Shown here piece after piece: positions 61,617-64,000 of a stretch of 64,000 bases of DNA. The notes below the pieces were generated by a model. It did not search any database. It was not told the DNA's origin and worked only from the letters and a program-made list of their open reading frames with translations. The position numbers and the translations under genes were made by a program. The stretch's first letter is position 1. Every line of letters starts with the position of its first letter. The stretch comes from Paracoccus versutus (GTDB lineage: Bacteria; Pseudomonadota; Alphaproteobacteria; Rhodobacterales; Rhodobacteraceae): assembly GCF_000763885.1 (NCBI RefSeq), contig NZ_JRKO01000013.1, forward strand, positions 1-64,000, read 5' to 3'.

Positions 61617-63035
61617 ATGGATATGAATGAGCAGGTGCTTGCCAATTTGTCGGCATTCGTGGCCGATACCCGCTTCGAGGATCTTTCTGCGGCGGTCGTG
61701 GATGAAACGGTTCGGATCATTCTCGACTCGGTCGGCTGCGGCATTGCCGGGACGACGCATAAGCGCGGCCAGATCGGCGTCGATTACGGGCGGATGCAGG
61801 CCGGGACGGAGGCGACGATCCTGGGGACCGGCCATCGCGCCTCGATCCTTGGCGCCGCCTTCGCCAATGCCGAGCTGATCAATGCGCTGGACCATGACGC
61901 CGTCCTGCCGCCCGGCCATGTCTGCCCCTATGTCCTGCCCGGCGCACTTGCCCTGGCCGAAACCCGGCATGCCAGCGGCCGCGAGCTGATCCTTGCGACC
62001 GCGCTGGCGCACGAGATTTCCTGGCGCATCGGCAAGGCGATGGATTACCTGCGCGACATCCGGGACGGCAAGGTCGAGCCGCCGCCCGTCTGGGGTTTCG
62101 CCAGCACGATCTTCGGCGCGACCGCCGCCATTTCCAAGCTTCAGGGCCAGCCCGCCGAGGTCGTCGGCAATGCGCTGTCGATCGCGGCGATGATCTCGCC
62201 CGTGAACGCGGCGGCGTCCTGGCGCCAGCACGCGCCGCCGACGACGATCAAATACATGCTGGGCGGCTGGCTGGCCCATGGCGCGATCACCGCCGCGCAT
62301 ATGGCGGGTTTCGGCCATCGCGGCGACCGGCAGATCTTCGAGCCGGAATACGGCTATCCGCGCTTCATCGGCACCCGCCGCTGGGAGCCCGAGCATATCC
62401 TGGACAAGCTTGGCAGCGAATGGCGCTTTCCGTCCGAAAGCTCGTTCAAGCCCTATCCGCATTGCCGTGTCCTGCACGCGCCGCTGGACGCGCTGAACCA
62501 GATCATCGACCAGAACCGGATCACGCCGGACGAGATCGAAGGCATCAAGGCCTGGGTCGAGGGTTTCCTCGAACGCCCGCTGTGGATGAACCGCGACATC
62601 ACCGACGTGACGGATGCGCAGTTCAGCATCGCGCATGGCCTGGCGCTTGGCGCCCATCAATTCCTCCGCGGCCCGGAATGGCAAAAGCCCGAGAGGGTCT
62701 ATGACCCCTCGGTCATGCGGCTGATGGAGAAGGTCGAGCATGTGATCCACCCGGATTATGCCGATTCGCTGACCAAGGACCGCGCCAGCCGCCCGACCCG
62801 CGTCGAGGTCCGCGCGCGCGGCCAGGTCTTCGTCGCCGAGCGCAGCCACCCCAAGGGCAGCGGCGCGCCGGGCAGCGACAGCTACATGACCACCGCCGAA
62901 CTGGTCGAGAAGTTCACGATCAATGCCGGTTCCGCATTGTCGGAAGAACGCAGCCGGCATCTTGCGGAGCGACTGCTGGGTTTGGCCGATGTCGATGACG
63001 TCGCGGAAGTGATCAGAGGCGCCGGAACAGCCTGA
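61617..63035 (+). CDS. MmgE/PrpD family protein
   Basis: 472 residues from ATG 61617 with AGGAGGAGG directly before it. The family order is complete: DETVRIILDSVGCGIAGTTH, LINALDHDAVLPPGHVCPYV, SFKPYPHCRVLHAPLDALNQ and ITDVTDAQFSIAHGLALGAH. Homologues include 2-methylcitrate dehydratase and cis-aconitate decarboxylase, so it probably dehydrates or decarboxylates a tricarboxylate-like compound. It precedes a second TRAP binding protein. Confidence 0.9.
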   Translation: MDMNEQVLANLSAFVADTRFEDLSAAVVDETVRIILDSVGCGIAGTTHKRGQIGVDYGRMQAGTEATILGTGHRASILGAAFANAELINALDHDAVLPPGHVCPYVLPGALALAETRHASGRELILATALAHEISWRIGKAMDYLRDIRDGKVEPPPVWGFASTIFGATAAISKLQGQPAEVVGNALSIAAMISPVNAAASWRQHAPPTTIKYMLGGWLAHGAITAAHMAGFGHRGDRQIFEPEYGYPRFIGTRRWEPEHILDKLGSEWRFPSESSFKPYPHCRVLHAPLDALNQIIDQNRITPDEIEGIKAWVEGFLERPLWMNRDITDVTDAQFSIAHGLALGAHQFLRGPEWQKPERVYDPSVMRLMEKVEHVIHPDYADSLTKDRASRPTRVEVRARGQVFVAERSHPKGSGAPGSDSYMTTAELVEKFTINAGSALSEERSRHLAERLLGLADVDDVAEVIRGAGTA

Positions 63036-63108
63036 TGTCCTTGCTGCATCCGGGCGGGAAACCACCGTCCGGATATTGGCATGAACCTAATACTGGGGAG
63101 GAGAAAAA

Positions 63109-64000
63109 TGACCATAGCCATGAAATACGTCGCCGCCGCAACGGCTGTCATGCTTGCCGGTACGACGCTGCCGGCTCAGGCGGACGATGAGACGACGCTG
63201 AAGATTTCGCATATGTTCTCGTTGACGCATTATGCCTGGACCCAGGCCGGTGCGCCTTTCACGCAAAAGGTGGCCGAGCTCAGCGGCAACAAGCTGCAAT
63301 TCCAAGAATACCCCGCAGGCCAGCTGGGCAAAGACTATATCAGCCAGCTCAACAGCGGGTTGGCCGATGTCGTGGTGCTGGTCGGCTCTTATACGGCGGA
63401 CAAGTTGCCGCTCACCTCGGTTTCGGAACTTCCGGTGAAGTATGACAGCGCCTGCGAGGCCAGCGGCAAGCTGTGGTCCATCATCAAGCCGGGCGGGTCA
63501 CTCTATGAGGAAGAATACAAGCCCCAAGGCCTGCGGCCGCTTTTCGTTGCGCTACTACCCACCTACAAGATCATGACGACGACCAAGGCTTTAAAGAGCT
63601 ATGATGAAGTAAAGGGATTGAAGATCCGAGCGTCGGGAGCGGCGATGGAGCAGACGGTGCGCGCTTTGGGCGGAGTGCCGGTGCAAATTCAAGGGCCGGA
63701 AATCAGTGATTCTTTGCGCCGAGGCACGGTGGACGGAACCTTCCTTTCCTATAACTCGGCCCATCCCTATGGTGTCGACGCGGTCGTCAAGCACGGCATC
63801 AAGGGACCAAGCCTCGGCTCGACTTCGGTAGTATTTGCGATGACCGAGCGAAAATGGGAATCGTTGACCGATGATCAGCGGACAGCATTGGAGACTGCTG
63901 CAATGCAAGTCCAGCCGCAGTTTTGCGGGTGGATGGACGCCGATGAGGACAAGGCTCGCCAGCGCATGATTGATGAGTTCGGCTATGCAGCGGTGGAGGT
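63109..64000 (+). CDS. TRAP transporter substrate-binding protein, runs off the window
   Basis: 297 codons are visible from ATG 63109, preceded by GGGGAGGAGAAAA. A signal peptide (MKYVAAATAVMLAGTTLPAQ) is followed by the DctP order: ISHMFSLTHYAWTQAGAPF, FQEYPAGQLGKD, RPLFVALLPTYKIMTTTK, and RRGTVDGTFLSYNS with the substrate-binding Arg. It is a distant paralogue of the DctP at 58450. From about 63540 codon choice becomes much less GC-rich (TTA, CTA, GTA, GGA) than in the first half. Confidence 0.9.

Overview
The window is a high-GC alphaproteobacterial chromosome segment, most likely Rhodobacterales and most like Paracoccus. This rests on the ethylmalonyl-CoA pathway carboxylase/reductase next to an NADP-glutamate dehydrogenase, a trgB-cysK (tellurite-resistance type) pair, the Anbu proteasome-like cluster, TRAP transporters and strong codon bias. 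The species call is an inference; no rRNA gene is present.

Layout. 1-3.8 kb: the tail of a metal-type MerR regulator, an L,D-transpeptidase, a Cys-rich exported protein and a decayed Tn5053/Tn7-like transposition module (tniA, tniB and tniQ remnants). 4.4-19.7 kb: core genes ccr, gdhA, a sulfotransferase-like protein, a Coq10/RatA START protein, a zinc metallopeptidase, dedA, dsbB, gyrA, an AI-2E family permease, a mechanosensitive channel, cysK and trgB. 19.87-19.96 kb: tRNA-Ser(CGA).

19.95-37.92 kb: an 18-kb integrated element bounded by a 15-bp direct repeat of the tRNA 3' end, with a P4-type tyrosine integrase at its right edge. It has a replication block (AlpA, winged-helix protein, CHC2/Toprim primase, DUF3987 protein), three copies of a large inverted repeat built from 9-bp GCTAC iterons (two beside the primase genes, one near the left end), a divergent XRE/early-operon switch, a cascade of overlapping small genes, one large phage-ejection-like protein, and cargo (exported trypsin-like protease, MerR-DUF433/DUF5615 toxin-antitoxin pair). 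No capsid, portal, terminase or tail genes are seen, so it looks like a satellite or replicating island rather than a complete prophage.

38-49 kb: a second sulfotransferase-like protein, a FadL-type porin, and a catabolic/transport cluster (two DUF3100-type membrane proteins, M20 amidohydrolase, LysR regulator, 3-hydroxyisobutyrate-dehydrogenase-like enzyme, aldehyde dehydrogenase, VOC protein), followed by a graveyard of gene fragments. 49.3-53.3 kb: the Anbu cluster (circularly permuted ATP-grasp, alpha-E, transglutaminase, Anbu peptidase).

53.5-56.5 kb: an anaerobic (class III) ribonucleotide reductase operon behind a pair of NrdR-box-like sites and a cobalamin riboswitch. The reductase is split: the NrdD body ends after its zinc motif, and the glycyl-radical loop is a separate 60-codon gene, followed by overlapping nrdG. 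56.6-64 kb: a TetR regulator, two TRAP substrate-binding proteins, a GMC oxidoreductase and an MmgE/PrpD protein, with a duplicated promoter/operator at two places in the cluster. The last gene runs off the window edge.
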